From: Isoetes taiwanensis
Taxonomy: Eukaryota; Streptophyta; Lycopodiopsida; Isoetales; Isoetaceae
Length of the DNA stretch: 64,000 bases
Assembly (NCBI GenBank): GCA_021234155.1
Contig: JAJEKV010000013.1
Span: 4,214,028-4,278,027, forward strand
Reading direction: 5' to 3'
Both the position numbers and the translations under genes were made by a program. Numbering within the stretch: the stretch's first letter is position 1; every line of letters begins with the position of its first letter. Under the pieces are notes generated by a model, which was not told where the DNA came from, did not search any database, and saw only the letters and a program-made list of their open reading frames with translations. Positions 1-15,400 of the stretch are shown here, piece by piece.

Positions 1-1690
1 GTATAGCAAATTAACCATTAGTAACAATTTGAAGTGATTCGAAATACACCTGGGTTTTAGCTTGGACTTTCATAATAATACCATGTCATTCAGTATTGGC
101 GTGTAGGTGTTCTCACATGGTTCACTTATATGTATGCATAGGTGGCTTTGAAATTTAAATGGGTTAGAAGTTGGAGATTTTTTATCTCTATAGTTTAAGA
201 ATTTATAAGATGGTAGGCATATATTATAGGTGAAGATGGTAGGAGATCATAATAGGAACATTTTGTACGTCAAATTAGAACATGGTCTCAATGTTGTGTT
301 TGGAGTCTATAATGTCAAGGTTGTATTTGTAGTCTATAATGTCAATTTTGTATAGGGTAGAGAGCATAAGACTTGGATTGTTAAATCCGGCATATTAAAT
401 GCCTATTTGAGTGTTGATATTCATAAACCAATTTATAAAGAAAGAACTTTCCCCTGTTGGATCAAAGAAGTCACTATGAAGTGTAAGATGATTTGAAAAC
501 TTAACAATTCGATGCAAATAATTTGAAAACACATAATTTGGTAAAATAACGTGATTATAATGTTTACAACTTTAGTAACTTAACATTCAAATGAAAATCC
601 TGTCAATATGCTCCCGATATAGTCTGATCCTTGTCTTATTGACATCCCTATCAATATCTTCAATAATAACAAAAAATGAATTTGTTCTTGGTGCCTTACC
701 AACCATTTCCAGTTGGACTTTCCCATATACCCTTGACCTGAAGCATGATAATGTACTCATCTTTAAGTAGTTTGTCTAAGCCTGGCTGTGCCTAAAACAT
801 ATGGAATATTAATATAGAGAATATTTTGTTCGTGTGTAGAAATGCCACAATAATGAGAAGTAATGCAGAGAAGCACCATAGCAAAATGCTTACATAGTTG
901 TGCCAATAAAAAGAAACCACTTGACTTGAACCATTCTATAAAGAAACTTCACACGTCCTTTTGCCGAGTTAAAATGTGAGAGCTTATTCACAGTGAAAGG
1001 GGCACTTCTACAACAGGACATGACAGGTTTATATTTATTGATGCAGCCATCTGTGATTCAGTTTCTGCCTTCTATTTAGAACAAACAAATAACTCTATTG
1101 AGAGTTGTTACTAAGTACATAGAGTTGATATATTTTGCAAGTAAGTACATAGCCTTGGTATGTTTTATAAGGAAGAAACCTATCTAAACAGAATTGAAGG
1201 TTGGCATGACATTTAAAAAAAAAGAATCTAAACATATGCAGCATTTGTGCAAGACCAAATATAAGCATTTTCCAACAACACATAGTACTTACCTGATAAT
1301 TTGGTTCTTGTCTCATCAAACTCTTTGCAAAATGCCATCAAATATCTTCAATCCGATGGCACAATTTCTGTACTACCATCCGCCTCTAAAATGCCAAACC
1401 ACAGATCAACAAAGGATGCTAAAGCTCTTTAAAGCTCCACATACGAAGAACTTGCCGGGTCAGTCTAGCAAGGTAATTTTGAAAACCAAAACGTCAAAAA
1501 ATTGGCTTGTTTGAAACGTAAAGAAGGGAGAAATGTGTTGCGTTAGAAGGTAGATGACACATACTGGTCTGGCTGGTCTGGACTTTGTTTCATCATTTTA
1601 GTCTTGTATCAATTAGCTCCACCAGTCCCATATCATGATTTAAGAATGGAATTGTCCTCAATGAGCTTACAAACACTTCAAAATCCTCCA
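1..1690. other. AT-rich interval, no gene recognised
   Basis: Apart from short duplications I see no splice-bordered coding stretch. Frames up to 106 codons (1194-1514) have no recognisable content. Confidence 0.5.
293..346 (+). repeat. 27-bp tandem duplication
   Basis: Two adjacent copies containing GTAGTCTATAATGTCAA or its GGAGTC variant. Confidence 0.8.
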
Positions 1691-1699
1691 AGATCATCA

Positions 1700-2340
1700 T
1701 GAAGCATGGAAATTGTATCAGACATCGTTTTTGCTCATATTCTCTCGGTTCCTTTGCTCCATATTTTCTTAGTTTCATTTTTTCTCCTTTGTCTATGTAT
1801 AAATTCTTCCATCACCTTAATTACTTTTGCTTCATCTTAGTTCTTCTAGTCCTTTTTCGTCATGTCTCTCTCCTCACCTCTTCTTCGTCTGGGTTCATTT
1901 GCTTCTTTGGTATCTATGCATGCCGAGGTTGAAGTTCAAATTTGTTCTTTCTGGTGGCTTGCTTGCGTTACTATTTCTAGGGGCATTTGCCCTGTCTCTT
2001 TCTTTTGGTCATCTCACCTCATAATTTTTCTTAGTTCATTTTTCATATTCCTCCGTGTTCCTTATTTTCTCTTTTTCCTTCGTTAAGCTCTTGAATTGCC
2101 TTAGGCTTGTTTCTCTGTGTATCCAGTTCTTCAGTTCCTTGTTTATCCTTTTTTCGTCATTTGACCCCGTGATTGTCTTTGTCTTGTCTTGTCTCCTTCG
2201 TTTCTCCTCTTGATTCGCCTTGGTTTTCTTTGCTCTCTTGGTGTCTATATATCCTTTTTTATCTGATTTTATCCTTGTTTTTCTGTCGGCCTTGCTTAGC
2301 CATTTCTTCCTTGTTTATCTCTTTCACTTGTTCGATTAGG
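1700..2340. other. Pyrimidine-rich interval
   Basis: The + strand is dominated by T and C. Open frames here (up to 103 codons) reflect the lack of A, hence of stop codons, not selection. A B-box-like GGTTCAAACCC follows at 2366-2376. Confidence 0.6.
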
Positions 2341-2521
2341 GTCAATAAATCTGCACTTGGTCGGGGGTTCAAACCCGGCCAGTGTATGTTTATATTTGGG
2401 AGTTGGTTACTGGGGTTATACGGCCATGATCCCCGACGTGGTAGAACTTGTGCCTATACGTGTCCTCCACTTTGGTTGCCTTGACCGGCAGTAGGATATT
2501 TCTAGCTAGTCTGTACAAGAT

Positions 2522-2633
2522 GATATTCTAGTGACAAGACTAGTCTAGCTGGACCAAAAATAAAAAATACACTAGTAGATATTCTAGTGACAAGACTAGT
2601 CTAGCTGGACCAAAAATAAAAAATACACTAGTA
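2522..2633 (+). repeat. 56-bp tandem duplication
   Basis: 2522-2577 and 2578-2633 are identical, each starting GATATTCTAGTGACAAGACT. Confidence 0.95.
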
Positions 2634-3390
2634 GAAGTGAAGTGGTGTTCTCATTGAGTACAAATGGACCCCTCACTAGGGGTAGATAAATTTTGGAAAT
2701 ATGAACTTTAAATGCTCCGAAACTAGACAATCATCGAGAGCATGATGACACTAAAGAATACAACATAAAAGATGGTTTTATCCGCCACTTGGTCGATGCA
2801 AAAGTGAGAAGACCTGGTGACTGCTTCTCATCGGGAAGAAGAACCATGCCTCCTTAGGTTTTGAGGAAAACCCAAGCAAATAGTTGAAGCACGACCCCAC
2901 GCACTATGGCAACCACAAGACCTTAAAAAATCCTGCAGAGTCAAGGCTGAAAGAAAAATAATCCGTCAATAAGTTAGATGCCATAGGCAAGAAGACTCGG
3001 AGGCTCCAGGACTCGGAGAAGTGAAGTGGTGTTCTCATTGAGCTTTGAAAAACAACTTGATTCCCCTACTAGGGATATAAATGTTTGATAAATGTGCTCC
3101 AAAACTAGACAATCATTGAGAGCACGATGTAAATAAATTGTGGACCATCAACTGCTTAAGCGTGCAAAGGTAAGAAAAACTCTCGCCACCTTCTCATTGG
3201 GCTGAAAAAACCCCGCCCTTGGGGGTTATCGAGGAAAGCCCTACTGATAACGACCAATGCTCTCGTCCAATGCTTGCAGCACCCAAACCAGATTGGAGAC
3301 AACTTGAATACATCGCGCTAAGCAAGAAGTTGAAGCATGCAAAGGTTGAAGCTCGACCCCTAGCATATATCAACCGAGAAATGCTTTGAA
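2634..3390 (+). repeat. Diverged tandem duplication, about 380-bp units
   Basis: Both halves begin GAAGTGAAGTGGTGTTCTCA (2634 and 3018) and share AACTAGACAATCAT(C/T)GAGAG, then the hairpin family described at 8822-8880. Confidence 0.8.
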
Positions 3391-6300
3391 ACAAACACGA
3401 TGGCGGGCATCCCCGAGAGGAGGAGCTCGACCCCCGCCCTCAGAAAACCGAGATCCGCAAAGGAAATGGAAAGTCTAAACAAGAGAGCGCGACCCGTTAC
3501 AAAGTCGGCTTTTAGGCATAGGCATGTGCCAAAGTGCAAAAATCAAGAATATAATAGCACTCAAGGCTCGGTGGCCAAACAATAGCCGACCAACGGGACA
3601 TGTCCATTTAAAAATAAACCATTGCGTGAACGAACATCCGATTAGTGCCTCCAGAGGCTATAAGCGCCACGCCGAGGAGAAAAGAATAAATACTTTCCCC
3701 CGAGGCTACAAAGACCACACCGAGAAAAGAAAACTATGCAAGTGCAAGTCCGCCAACCATAGAGCCACAATTTTGATGTAACAACACGCATGTGAAAATG
3801 AATAGTAATACCGTCCCGAAAAAAAAATGAACAAATCAAGTCACGGAGGCCACAACCACATAGAGCAAGAATGAAAAGATAAGAAGGCATGGAGGCAATA
3901 GAGCCACATCGAGAAAATGAAAAATAAGAACATATATGTTTTCAAAGACTAAAGAAAGCACAAAAGAAAATCAAAGGGCGCAAGGTGCCCCAAAAAATAC
4001 AGAAGATTATATAAACTCCGAGAAGAATAAAATAATGAGTAGGCCTGGGAAGCTACAGTGCCACACCGAGAAAACTAAAGAATAAGAACATATGCGCCAT
4101 AAAAACATAGAAAGAAAGCCATGAAACATTTAGAGGCTGCAGAGCGACCCAAAGTATGAAAACCAAAGACTCGAGATGGTTAACGGGCGCTAAAAAAGGA
4201 AAAAAGAAATGAAAAGGGGATAACTAAAAAAGGAAAACGCCGGATATGATCGATGCGCGGACAAACCATCAAGGAGGGGCGGTGGAGGGAAACCGGTAGG
4301 ATAGAGAAGATGAAAAACCTAGCTCAAGAGAACGCCGGATGACCTAAAACAATGAAAGAGGTCAATAAATAGGGAGTGCAAGGGGTATGCATCTATCCAG
4401 GAATGTCGGTTCTATTGCTATCGCAATAGAACCGTGGCATTCCTAGGATGGGTCCTATGACAACATATATGTTGGCCGATAGAAGAGGAACAAATCTCAA
4501 TATAGACAAAGAAAGAAAAGAAGCCAGAATGAAATATGTTCGATAGGAAGGGAGAAATGAGACCTCAAGAGTCACTGGAATAACATGAAACATAATGCAC
4601 AGATAAGGCTGATGGAAGATAAGGCAAAAGCGGAACGGCCACAAGTGTGAAGGTACAAAGAAAATAAACCCAGACAAAGGAGGATGAGCAGACTATGTCA
4701 GGCGAATGAAACAAACCAAATCATAGATCGAACAACCTAGACTACACGACATCAATGGAACAGACCAGATAAAAGAGGTAAGAGGGGATCAAGAGATAAA
4801 ACGATAAAAGAGCAATGGGACAAACAAGGAGAAGGGGCGAGGAAGGAGTTCCAGAGTACTGGGAGATGGCTCATCTAGAGCAAAGGCGCGAGCAGGGCAA
4901 CCAGAGAGAAAAGAAGGAAGAGCAAACTAAGGAAATTGGAGCAAAGGGGAAAGAAGAGAAGATAGAGACAAAGGAGCCAAGAGAATCAGAATGAGCAGGT
5001 AAAGCTAGAAGCTAAACAATGAGATGTATAAAAAATGAAGAACACAATAGAACAGTGCCGTGAAAATGGAAGAGGAGCATAAAAAAGAAGGAGAAGATGG
5101 AATAGAACAGTAAGAGATGAGGAAAGAAATTCATGGAACAACAAGAAACAGAGCCATAAACATGACGACATCAACAGAGTGACAATGGCAAATGACTAAT
5201 GCACCAATAAATACTACACTAACAAAGATTCATAAATCTGAACTATCCTAACTAGCAAGAAACAAGGTGCAAGAGGACAAAGAAATCACAGAAGAAACTG
5301 ATGCAACTAAAGGAGTAATAGAATCACGAGAGTTAAACAGAACAACAAGCCAAAAGGAAATTAATGAAGGTAACAGTGCAACTCGAATCGTATAAAGAAA
5401 TGCCACCGAATGAAGCTACTGAGATAATAAGGAGCATATAGTAAAAAGGGGGCACAACAAATCCATAATGGAAGTCAAAACTAATAGAATAGATTGAAAT
5501 GTGGAGTAAAGAAAGGGAGAAAGGAGTCCATAAGGATCACTGGAATAAAAAGAAACAGAATGCAAAGATGAGGCTAATGGGCTATATGGAGCAAGGGAAA
5601 CAAATCTAAAACTGGAGATAAAAAGGGGTCAATGCGAAAAAACACAGAAACATAACACTGGAGACAAGGGGCCAAAAAATCCTAAATGACAAAAGTAAAA
5701 ACGTCTAAAAAACAAACAACCTATTGACAAACTCGAACAAACGGAAACAAAAGCATAAAGCGCTTGAAAAAATGGAAATCATGGAAAAAACAAAATGAGT
5801 AGACCCGACTAAAAAACAAATTGAGATATTGAAGCAATGGCGAGAGGATGGACCAAATCGGAAAAACAAGTCCAAAAGAATACAAAATAACTGGAACAAG
5901 GATATGAAGCAATGAAGCGGAGTAGCTTAAAGCAAAAGGACAACTGTTTGATAAACGGAAAAAGAAGGGCAAAATACACCGAGTGAAACCACTAGAACAA
6001 CGGCACAAAAAGGAGCTAAAGGAACCAACAACGGGCAAATAGCACCAAGGGATCAGATATCCATGCGAAGTAGAAGCGAACACAACCAAAGTGAACACAA
6101 CGTGTAAAAGAAACACAAAATGCAATATACAAGAACCATGCTAAAAGGAACTAATGTTCATATCAACAGGGGGAAAACAAGTAAAGGGGCAAGCAGTACA
6201 TAAGGCAATCAAGAATACGGTTACAACTGACAACCGTGCACAAAGCAATATAGAGAGAGTAAATGGAACATGTCAGGACAAGTAAAACCAAACACCACCA

Positions 6301-8670
6301 TGAATCATGGAAGAAAAAGACTCAAAAACTAAATAAGGAAAAATGAAAAATAGAAGAATTCGTGCCACTGAGACAACTAATATAGTCAAATCACCAAATC
6401 CTGACAAATTCATAACACATGGGACCACCAGAATGGATCACAATTTGCATTCTGGAACGAAACTATGAGAGCAATACCAAGAATCAACCACGACACAGGA
6501 AACATTCAGCACTCAAATTTTGACACCGTGGCCAAAGATAACAAATGAGTAAGTGAGCAATGGCACCAGAAGCCTGGACAAAGTGTCATGGAGAGCGATA
6601 TACAAAAGAAATGGAAGTGACGAGGCAAATGAAAATAGTACCAAATGAACAATACAAGCACGTCAGCATGGAGAGAGTGGACCATCTTTCATGAAAAATA
6701 CAACAAACTATCAAATCACGTAACGATATAATACCAACAAGCAATAAAACTGTGAATCACATAACTTGCGAAAGAAGACCAATAAAATCCTTCTAACCTT
6801 CCATTCACCCCCCAGATGTTTGCTTAAACAAGCATTCCAAATGCAACCGCATTCCAACGAAGTGAAATTTCATTAACTTACGACACAAACACCATCAAAT
6901 GCAACGTCCGAGGTTAGAGAAAGTCTAGGGGCCATTTCAAAATGCAAAAAACCATATAAGGGCATCAAATGCAACATATGAGGTTAGAGAAAATATATAC
7001 GAGGCCTTTTGAATGCAAAAACCATCGAATGCAAGGTTTGAGATTAGAGAAAATTAAGGGGCATTTCAAATGCAAAAACTGGAGGTCGAACCTTAATCAA
7101 GATGTATGCAACCATCCATCTCTACCGACAAAGCAACGGCCATAACAATGTCGATATCCACTGATGAATGGAGACGGAACTATGTCCATGAAGATTCGTG
7201 GGCTCCTGAACGACCAAAATCGATCACTTGGTCTTGCCTAGGCATGTTATTGGTGCAAATACCCCCTGAGAAGCTCATCAAGAGGAGTTAGAACAAATAA
7301 ATGTACCATAATCACGTCACAACTGAGGTGCAATTACCCCTCAGGAAAAGCAAAGAACTGGACTTCAACCTACATACCTCAGTTCGTGAAACAACAACTA
7401 TCCCCCAACTGTTACACGAAGCCAAATATGAAAACTAGTCCTGCACTTTTAGAGGGATGAAGGCGAGCAAAGGAACTATGACCACCAATAACAATAAAGC
7501 AAAGGAATGGAGTAAAAGGAGACTTATGGCTAAAGCAGCAATAGGAGCAACTAGAAACATCGGATTGATGCAATATATAGAATAAAATAAAGCAATAGAA
7601 CCAAAGAAACAAGAGCAAAAAGAATAATATGAGGCGAAAAAAAAAAAAAAACCATAGCAAAGAGTAACCCCAAGGGACCACATTCGAATTTTCGATCTTT
7701 CAGAAACAAGACAAGAGGGCATCCAAAGGAAAAACAATGCAAAGAACTATGTAAGAAACATGTAAAATAGCAACCAAAAAACCAAAAATCAAAGGAAACG
7801 ACCCAACATCTGTATCTACCACAGAAACAAACTAGATCTAAGTAACAAACAATAAAGTAATGTGAATGAACATGCCAAGCTAAAATTTATTTAAAATGAA
7901 GTAATATAAATGGCCTTGCCAAAACTGTAAATTGACCTGAGCGACAAGATCCAACAACGAATATATGGATTAGTGTAGGTTAAAGTACCAAATGTATGCA
8001 ACGCAGAAGAATGCACCAAGTTGGTACACCACAAAAAAGGAACTTAGTAAGACAGGTCATGGCCAAAGCATTATTATTTAAACTAGTAACGGGTGTCCGG
8101 CGTTGCCGGGCATAAGTACGTTCATCCATGAACTACAACGTGCTACACTGGTATATGGCAATGCAAGTGTTTGTTCAGTTGGTTTTTCTGAATATCAATT
8201 AAGATATGATTTTGTTTATATAATTATGCTTATGAACAGATCATGTTAGCTATAGTTAGAGGATTTTGGCTATTTGAACCATATGAAAACTACTTGAACC
8301 ATAGCGACATATTTATTCCTAGACACATTCATTTATCACCCACCAAGTAATATGGCATGTAACCAAGTAACATTTATGGTTTTTGTTGTTTATAATTGAG
8401 TTGCAAGTTTGGCTTGAATAAATGATATGACGATAAAATGGAATAATAATGCCACACTTTCTCCCTAATCTCATCATGTTAGTTCTGAGAGTGCAATACA
8501 TGAATAATGCTACACTGGCTCCCTAATTTCATTAGTTTATAGCAATGATTTGTTAAATGCTTCATGAATCTACATTCTATGGATCTAAACATATGGATTG
8601 CATTTTTATAATCCCCTTTGAGCAACATTTCAATGTTCAGTTATATTTTTTTGGTGAAAATGATTAAATT
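3391..8670. other. Purine-rich, T-poor interval, no gene recognised
   Basis: The + strand is A/G-rich throughout. Loosely recurring phrases (GGAGACAA, GAAACAGA, AGATGAGGCTAATGG) hint at an old degenerate repeat. Around 6890-7085 a unit containing GCAA(C/G)(A/G)T..GAGGTTAGAGAAA recurs three times. Confidence 0.5.
4295..4440 (+). repeat. Dispersed repeat with a long hairpin (copy 1)
   Basis: It starts GGTAGGATAGAGAAGATGA and matches 26526-26658. It contains a perfect 12-bp stem, CGGTTCTATTGC at 4407-4418 and GCAATAGAACCG at 4423-4434, with outer pairing of GGAATG and CATTCC. Confidence 0.85.
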
Positions 8671-8821
8671 CTGGGAAAGGACTCGCAAGAGACACAAAAC
8701 CGGCCACAGCAGTATACAATGTTTGGAATAATAGAGAGGGGTAGCCGACCATAGGAACAATATCGGACTACCCCGTAAAAAGAAATGTGCACAGGCAATA
8801 TAAAAGGGTAATGGCGACAAC

Positions 8822-8880
8822 TTCTCATCGGGATAAAAAACCTCGCCCTTTCGGGTTTTCGAGGAAAACCCTAATGAGAA
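8822..8880. repeat. Nested hairpin with GGGTTTTC/GAAAACCC stem
   Basis: Outer TTCTCAT (8822-8828) pairs with ATGAGAA (8874-8880); inner GGGTTTTC (8853-8860) pairs with GAAAACCC (8864-8871). Related sequences occur at about 2822-2875, 3190-3240 and 39805-39860. Confidence 0.8.
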
Positions 8881-9152
8881 ATGGTCGCCAACAACCTTGA
8901 ATGTGTTGCCTGGAAAACCGAAAGAGATGAGTTGATGGCGAACACAAAATATAGCAGGACCCCAGATGAGAAATGGTCGCCAACAACCTTGAATGTGTTG
9001 CCTGGAAAACCCAAAGAGATGAGTTGATGGCTAAACACAAAATATAGCAGGACCCCAAAAGAGGGTGGAAGCCCGCAAGCAACACAAAACCCCTAAAAAA
9101 ACCGTGAATGGTTAGAGAAAAGCAAACTCATGCCCTCTCACGCAGTAGTATG

Positions 9153-9290
9153 GAAGGGAGGGAAGCAACGAGAATAGAAGAAGAGCTGCCGCGGAGAAGA
9201 CGCCGATAACCGGCGCGAAGAGGAAAGAGCCTTTATAGAAGCTTTCGTCCTTTCCCGAATGGCGCATCCGATGGCTCGGATCGATGCTAT
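9153..9290 (-). promoter_or_regulatory. Promoter-like module, copy 1 (TATA plus TC-rich leader)
   Basis: On the minus strand it contains TCTATAAAGGCTCTTTCC followed by a pyrimidine-rich leader (CAGCTCTTCTTCTATTCTCG). It is nearly identical to 16369-16506. No gene is seen downstream of it. Confidence 0.5.
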
Positions 9291-9445
9291 TCGGGAAAGG
9301 ACTCGCTAAGAGACACAAAACCGGCCGACTACCAAAGAACTTCCTTAACTATAAGCCGAGGGCGTAAAACCGCAAGCAAACACAAAGAACTCGAAAAACA
9401 CCCGTGAATGGTTAGAGAAAATTCAACATGAAGCAAAAGAGAGCA

Positions 9446-9723
9446 TCACCCCAATAGGGTGGAGAATGTAAAGCACCCCAACGTGGAAAACAATTACGAG
9501 AGAAAGAAATATCGTCACCCCGAGGTGGAAATAAACAAAGATCACCGCAGGGAGATAGCATCACCCAACGGGTGGGAAAACACTTATGCGTCACCCAACG
9601 GGTGGAAAACAATTACGTAAAAAGAAATATGCGTCACCCTGGAGGTAGAAAGAAACAGCATCACCCGCAGGTGGAAATAGCATCACCACCATGGTGGAAA
9701 AAAGCGTCACCCAACGGGTGGAT
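9446..9723. repeat. Cluster of nine CACCC...GGGTG palindromes
   Basis: The motif GCRTCACCCaacGGGTGGAAA and decayed variants recur roughly every 25-45 bases, with copies near 9448, 9472, 9513, 9547, 9588, 9631, 9658, 9680 and 9705. Two more lie at 11841-11884. Confidence 0.85.
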
Positions 9724-9739
9724 AACAATCATGTAAAAA

Positions 9740-11519
<1,780 letters not shown>

Positions 11520-11896
11520 CCACAAACCTCCAAGCTTTGAGTTGGTTCACTAAGCACGAGCTTAATGGAGCCAAAACAATAAAATGAGGCGAATCATAGA
11601 ACTATAAGCCCAAAGCCACCACTTAAAACCTGTGGGTCGAAGCGGGCACGGCACGAAGGGTGAGATCAAGAGGAGCCAATGACCAAGCGCCGAAGAAATG
11701 GAACATGTAGAATGCACCCACGAGCGATTAATGAGAACAAGAACGCGCGCATAATGGCGGTAAGCTGCAAACCGCGAAAACGACAAGCACTCAAAAGGAA
11801 GTGAGCGATTAGAAACGATTCCGAAAAAAAAAGAGAGGACAGCATCACCCAGGGGGTGGAGAAAAGCATCACCCAGCGGGTGGAAGAAAAAACAAG

Positions 11897-12425
11897 ATAA
11901 ACCACAACAACTATGGGAAACCTAGAATGTAGAAGATAATACCACCCGAATAACGTATACCACCTGAGCCAAGTGTAGTGCATCACACATAAGATACAAA
12001 CACAAGTGCAAAAGAAAAAACCCAAACCACCATGGGGAAATCCTAAACACAGAAAAGAACCACATGGGAACCACAATATAAAAAATAACACACAAAAGAG
12101 ATGAGAAGTTGTCGTAAAAATGCGGGCCAGAACATAAACAAGAAAATCAACCGGAATAACTGTTGAAGAGTGCGGTGCATCAAAAACAAGATAAACCACA
12201 AGTGCAAAAAAATAAAACCCAACAACTATGGAAACCTAGAATATAGAAGATAATACCACCCGAATAACGTATACCACCTGAGCCAAGTGTAGTGCATCAC
12301 ACATAAGATACAAACACAGGTGCAAAAGATAAAACCCAAACCACCATGGGGAAAGCCTAAACACAGAAAAGAATGCCACATATAACCACATGGGAACCAC
12401 AATATAAAAAATAACATACAAAAGA
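11897..12425 (-). repeat. Tandem duplication, about 310-bp period
   Basis: 11909-12110 and 12217-12425 are nearly identical (CCCGAATAACGTATACCACC, CCATGGGGAAA). The long minus-strand frames over this stretch owe their repeated peptides to it. Confidence 0.88.
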
Positions 12426-15400
12426 GATACATGTCGGAGAAATAACACGCAATTGAGGCCACACTGCAACCGACCATGGAAATGGAATGCATCAATGTAA
12501 AAAAGACAAATGCAACCCGGAAGATGGTGGCCACAAATCTATAGGCAATAAAAAGATAATAAACAAAGAGACTGCAGCGTAGAATTATGAAAACAAGACA
12601 ACATCCCAAGTAAACGACCACAAGACTAAAAACGAGGTAAAAGTGAGCCGTAACATAAACCGAGAAAAACAAATACGAGGAGAGCATAGACCCATTTAAA
12701 TAGGATGGTGCATCGAATCCACGATAAAAACACAAGTGCAAAGAAGAAAAATCCGAAAACAACCATGAAAAAACCTCAAATTCAAAGGATAATGTCACAT
12801 ATATATAAAACTGGAGGTCCGCCAACTTGAAAAGGTAAATATTTAAAGAGATAACATGGGAGGGAAAAACCCCCTAAAAAAACAAAAGCCCCTAGATGCC
12901 TCATATTCTAATGCAATTATGAGAAAAACATAACAATCGAAAACCCCGCATAGGAAAAAGAAAAGGGACACCCCAATGATAGAAAAGATAATGTAAATGT
13001 GACTCGAAATTCCCTCCGAGGGTATATGTAAAGGGGGCACAAGATAACCTATGTAACCATTATAAAAACCAAAGGCTATGAAAAGGCCATGATAAGTAAA
13101 ATAGGAAGCATAAGACAAATAGTAACCGATGGAGAAATATGTTGAAAAGAGGAACAAACGCCAGATAAATGAGATGATCCAATGAATATAGACAACCGTG
13201 GATTTAAGCATGAATAACGGAGCCATGGTGCCAAGAAGGATGAAATGTAGAGGAGGACTTAGCAACTTCATAATAGAGAAAGAAATTGAATGTCCCAAGT
13301 GTGAAGATGACATATGACCGCTAAGAGTAAATGAATGAATGTATATGAGCCGATGGATTGAACTACAGGTTGTGCAAAAATGAAAAGAATATCTCGCCCT
13401 TGAACTTGGGAATATACAAAGAAAAAATAAGAAACATAAGTTAGCAAGAACGTCGAACATGACCAATTGAAAGCTAAAGCAACAAATCAACATGACTCAA
13501 CCATAATAAGGCCCCGCCTTACATCACAGCTAAAACAACAACTTGAATGGACAACACCATGGTGTAGAAGGTAATAAGGCACTAACCCAACAGAAACTCA
13601 ACTACATCGATATAGGAACCTGATTGAAAATATAGAGAAAGTGCGAAAAAAAACTTGCCTGGTAAAAAACTGCGGTAATAAGGTGGACTTAAGAGCCAAA
13701 GAAGATGCAAAGCCGAAGCCATGAAAGCGATATCCGCATGCATAGGGGAGGAGATACCTAGTGGAAATGAGTCACCAAGAAATAAAACAAGCGGATCCTC
13801 TCCAATCCGGGTCCAACAAGTCGATGTAGATCCTTCCCTCCTCTCGCCCAACAAGTCGATGCGCATCCTTGGATCGTGAAGAGGTATGGGGGAGATGAAA
13901 GCAAAGCCCAATGGTCGAGGACCATTGCGAATCCGGACGTTCAGCAGATAGGAAAAACAACAATAAGAGATTGCTAGTTCATCCAGCTTCCAGATCGAGC
14001 CATCACGATCCCCTCGCAGAAGATTCCCGATGTGTCCAATTCCCTATACAAAGTTGGATCTGATTGCTAACTTAATCTGGCTTTTGGACTAATTGAACCC
14101 AAGGCGTAAACCAAGCAACGTACTTTGCATTGAATCTAGAACATGAAAGATAAGTGACATTGCCAAGGCATTAAACATAATCTAATTAGAACGATTGACC
14201 CATGAATAATTGTGATGAAAACAAGTTGAAATGAAAATATAGCAAAAGAACTGTAAAAAACTCGAGCTGAAGAGGCTACATGCGGTGAAACAACGGCATT
14301 TCAACATGGAATGGAAAAAGCTGAAAAAGCGATTCTGCAGGGCTTCAGAGAGAGGAAAATAACCAATGTGAATGCCGAGAAAATCGATTTGCTACCAGTT
14401 GGCTAATCCGAAAACTGAAAAGGAGAAAAGAAATGGAGCTACTGTAAGAAGACTCTAGAAACAGATGACAGATGCCGACAGATGCAGATCAAAAAAGCAA
14501 CCTATGTTCATGGTTCTGAACAGACTCGAAATCAAAGATCAGATCTGAAGATGATAGGCTGTTGCTGGTAAAGGCTAAAAGGCATGAAAAGGATTTCTAA
14601 AAAAGAGGAAATTTGGTGGAGAAAAGGACTGGATCAAGGAACTACCGAATGTTGATGAAGAGCCGATGACATGCATACCGATTCTGGCCGCAGTTGGCAA
14701 AGTGAAAAAGGGAAAAATACCAGTGTCAGACCGGATTTACCACTCCCGATGGAGATGACGATGCAGAAACCGAAGGCTCTCCCGTGGTGTGACAGAGTTT
14801 GAACTATATAAGTCTGTAATTGGAAATGGCAGATACATTCGCCTACAACCAAAGTGGGTTCATGATGAGCAGCGGTAGAAAATGGCATACTGGCTGATGT
14901 CTCCTGTAAAGGACCTTTGCTGATGTGAATGTATCGTCTCAGACTTGCCAATCAAATCAACGGAGTTCATCGATTGTGCATTCAATGTTAACAACGCCAC
15001 ATAAACACAGGTAAGGAATTGCAAGAGAAGACTGATAACCGGCTCCATATATATCAAATAACGCGATGTCCCTGCGCGTGAAGCTCGGCAAGGCCAAAGT
15101 CAAGGTAAAATCAAAAGAAGTCGCAGAAACCATGGTGGCAGCTGCACTCCCTGAATGATGGAACAACACAAATTTATGTAATCTGGAATGAAGTGACCCG
15201 ATGTACAATGTGTCTTCTAAGTGTGGACACAACCCCAACACTGGATGTGAGCCTCCTGACTCGTTGCTCTACATGCAGAATGTGCATGCCCAATGCCTGT
15301 GGGAAACGTCAGAACAAGCCGGAGCAGACCGCTGGAGCAAGACCCAGGTAAGTGAAACAAAAAATCGGGGACCAAGGGGACTGGAACAGTTTCGAAGAGG

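Larger units (their letters stand above)
8671..9326. repeat. 620-bp segment flanked by 35-bp direct repeats
   Basis: GGGAAAGGACTCGC(T)AAGAG and the following ACACAAAACCGGCC occur at 8671-8705 and 9291-9326. Between them lie the promoter-like module and a 92-bp tandem duplication (8874-8965 and 8966-9058). Confidence 0.75.

Noticed and set aside
2341-2400. tRNA gene at the GGTTCAAACCC box
   Set aside because: No A box or acceptor-stem pairing could be found upstream.
9446-9723. Palindrome cluster as a CRISPR array
   Set aside because: Plant nuclear context, spacing irregular, repeats of about 20 bases with decay, no cas genes.
11666-12199. 177-codon minus-strand frame
   Set aside because: It overlaps the tandem duplication and shares the same compositional cause; no start context, splice signal or family resemblance.
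12226-13493. Minus-strand frames of 199 and 216 codons as candidate membrane proteins
   Set aside because: They follow from a T-rich, A-poor strand, contain no motif, and repeat peptides created by the local DNA duplication.
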